Below, piece after piece: positions 6,590-7,297 of a DNA stretch of 7,297 nt. Where the stretch lies: positions 1-7,297 of the forward strand of contig JANXVK010000151.1 of assembly GCA_025351675.1 (NCBI GenBank), in the 5' to 3' direction. The translations under genes were made by a program, and so were the position numbers. Source of the stretch: Rhizobacter sp. GTDB taxonomy: Bacteria > Pseudomonadota > Gammaproteobacteria > Burkholderiales > Burkholderiaceae_C. A model generated the notes under the pieces. The model made no database searches. It had not been told where the DNA came from and saw nothing but the letters and a program-made list of their open reading frames with translations. The stretch's first letter is position 1; every line of letters starts with the position of its first letter.

Positions 6590-6619
6590 GAAAAAGCAGG
6601 CCCGCGGGCCTGCTTTTTC
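6590..6619. terminator. Bidirectional intrinsic terminator
   Basis: The segment is a perfect palindrome with an A-run on the left, a GC-rich stem (GCAGGCC/GGCCTGC around CGCG) and a T-run on the right. It has the stem plus T-tract of a Rho-independent terminator on both strands. It lies 14 bases after the Bug receptor stop and 17 bases beyond the stop of the convergent ABC receptor gene, so it can end both transcripts. Confidence 0.92.
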
Positions 6620-6636
6620 GTTGGCGCGCCGGGCGC

Positions 6637-7297
6637 CTACTTGATCGAGCTCAGCTTGACTTCGCGGATCTTGCCGCCTTCGACGACCGCGACGCGCGGG
6701 TCGGCCGTCGAGCCACCGCGCTCGTCGACGCCGTCGACCGCGCCCGGGTTCAGCTTGCCCGGGATGGTCTTGAACGCCTTGTCGAGTTGCGCGCGGATCA
6801 GGGTGGCGTCCGTCACGTTGCCGGCGAGCTTCATCGCGAGCAACGCGGCGTGCACGGCCGAGTAGTTGAGCGAGACTTCCGAACTCGGGTCGCGGCCCGG
6901 GTAGACCTTGCGGTAGCGCTCCACGAACGCTTTCGACTCGGGCACCGAATCGTCCACCAGCGGCAGCACGCCGATCGAGCCTTCGAGCGGGCCGTAGCCG
7001 CCCGTGACCTTGGCGATCTCGTCCATCTTGGCCTGGTCGATGATGATGAAGCCGCCCTTGAAGCCCAGCTCGCGCGCCTGCTTGATGACGAGGCCGGTGG
7101 GCTCGGAGGCGCCGCCCACGAACATCACCTCGGGCTTGGCGGCGAGCACGCGGCTCACGCCGCTGTAGAAATCGGTGGCGCGGTTGTAGCTCATCGGGTT
7201 GTCAGCCACGATCTTGCCGCCCGCGGCCTCCCAGGCCGGCTTGAAGGCGGTGTTCCAGGCCTTGGCATAGTCATGGTCGGCATCGGCCACGGCCACG
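6637..7297 (-). CDS. ABC transporter substrate-binding protein (branched-chain amino acid type), N-terminus cut by window edge
   Basis: This is the C-terminal 220 or so residues of a periplasmic type I solute receptor of the Leu/Ile/Val-binding (Peripla_BP_6) family, which delivers amino acids, amides or aromatic and other carboxylates to a Liv-type ABC transporter. The reading frame is open at the right window edge, so the signal peptide and first lobe are outside. Visible family features are the segment AVADADHDYAKAWNTAF, YNRATDFYSGVSRVLAAKPEVMFVGGASEPTGLVIKQARELGFKGGFI, the domain-2 stretch VERYRKVYPGRDPSSEVSLNYSAVHA, and a C-terminal strand ending VAVVEGGKIREVKLSSIK. The GTG codons near the edge are internal, not a start. 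The gene ends at TAG (6639-6637) and converges on the Bug receptor gene with a shared terminator between them. The ligand and the transporter partners are not visible. Confidence 0.92.
   Translation of the reverse strand, partial: VAVADADHDYAKAWNTAFKPAWEAAGGKIVADNPMSYNRATDFYSGVSRVLAAKPEVMFVGGASEPTGLVIKQARELGFKGGFIIIDQAKMDEIAKVTGGYGPLEGSIGVLPLVDDSVPESKAFVERYRKVYPGRDPSSEVSLNYSAVHAALLAMKLAGNVTDATLIRAQLDKAFKTIPGKLNPGAVDGVDERGGSTADPRVAVVEGGKIREVKLSSIK

Noticed and set aside
6623..6637. Small GC hairpin GGCGC/GCGCC just beside the terminator
   Set aside because: The stem is short, overlaps the stop of the ABC receptor gene and has no T-tract. Such pairings are expected by chance in this composition.

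Overview
The window is strongly GC-rich chromosomal DNA, with nearly all third codon positions G or C. The gene set, including a Bug/TctC solute receptor, a type I phosphatidylserine decarboxylase and a branched-chain-amino-acid-type ABC receptor, suggests a betaproteobacterium, most likely Burkholderiales. That assignment rests on recognising protein families by eye, not on a search. I see no tRNA, rRNA, CRISPR array, intact insertion sequence or phage gene. Genes or short gaps fill the window, and no gene-free stretch reaches 300 bases.

Left part (1-1937). A flavodoxin-fold NAD(P)H:FMN reductase-like gene is on the minus strand and runs off the left edge. It carries an unusual cysteine cluster. 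Divergent from it is a HipA-like kinase gene (HipA_2 type) that keeps its catalytic half but has lost the 5' part encoding the N-lobe. It is followed by a DUF3037 gene. HipA_2 and DUF3037 are commonly found as neighbours, and their joint function is unknown. A GC-rich, double-hairpin, repeat-like segment lies between them.

Centre (1922-4562). The phosphatidylserine decarboxylase gene psd is on the minus strand. It converges on DUF3037, and the two genes overlap by 16 bases at their 3' ends. Divergent from psd is a complete acyl-CoA ligase of the AMP-forming family.

Right part (4641-7297). The ligase is followed in the same direction by a classical short-chain dehydrogenase and a secreted Bug/TctC-type solute receptor. 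Ligase, dehydrogenase and receptor could form a small carboxylate uptake, activation and oxidation unit of unknown substrate, although 78- and 99-base gaps leave room for separate promoters. A perfect palindromic terminator then separates the receptor gene from a convergent ABC-transporter receptor gene that runs off the right edge.

Most of the window is ordinary core and catabolic sequence. The points most worth a second look are the decapitated HipA_2 gene next to an intact-looking DUF3037 gene, the repeat-like segment between them, and the cysteine cluster of the flavoprotein. I found no convincing new multi-gene system.
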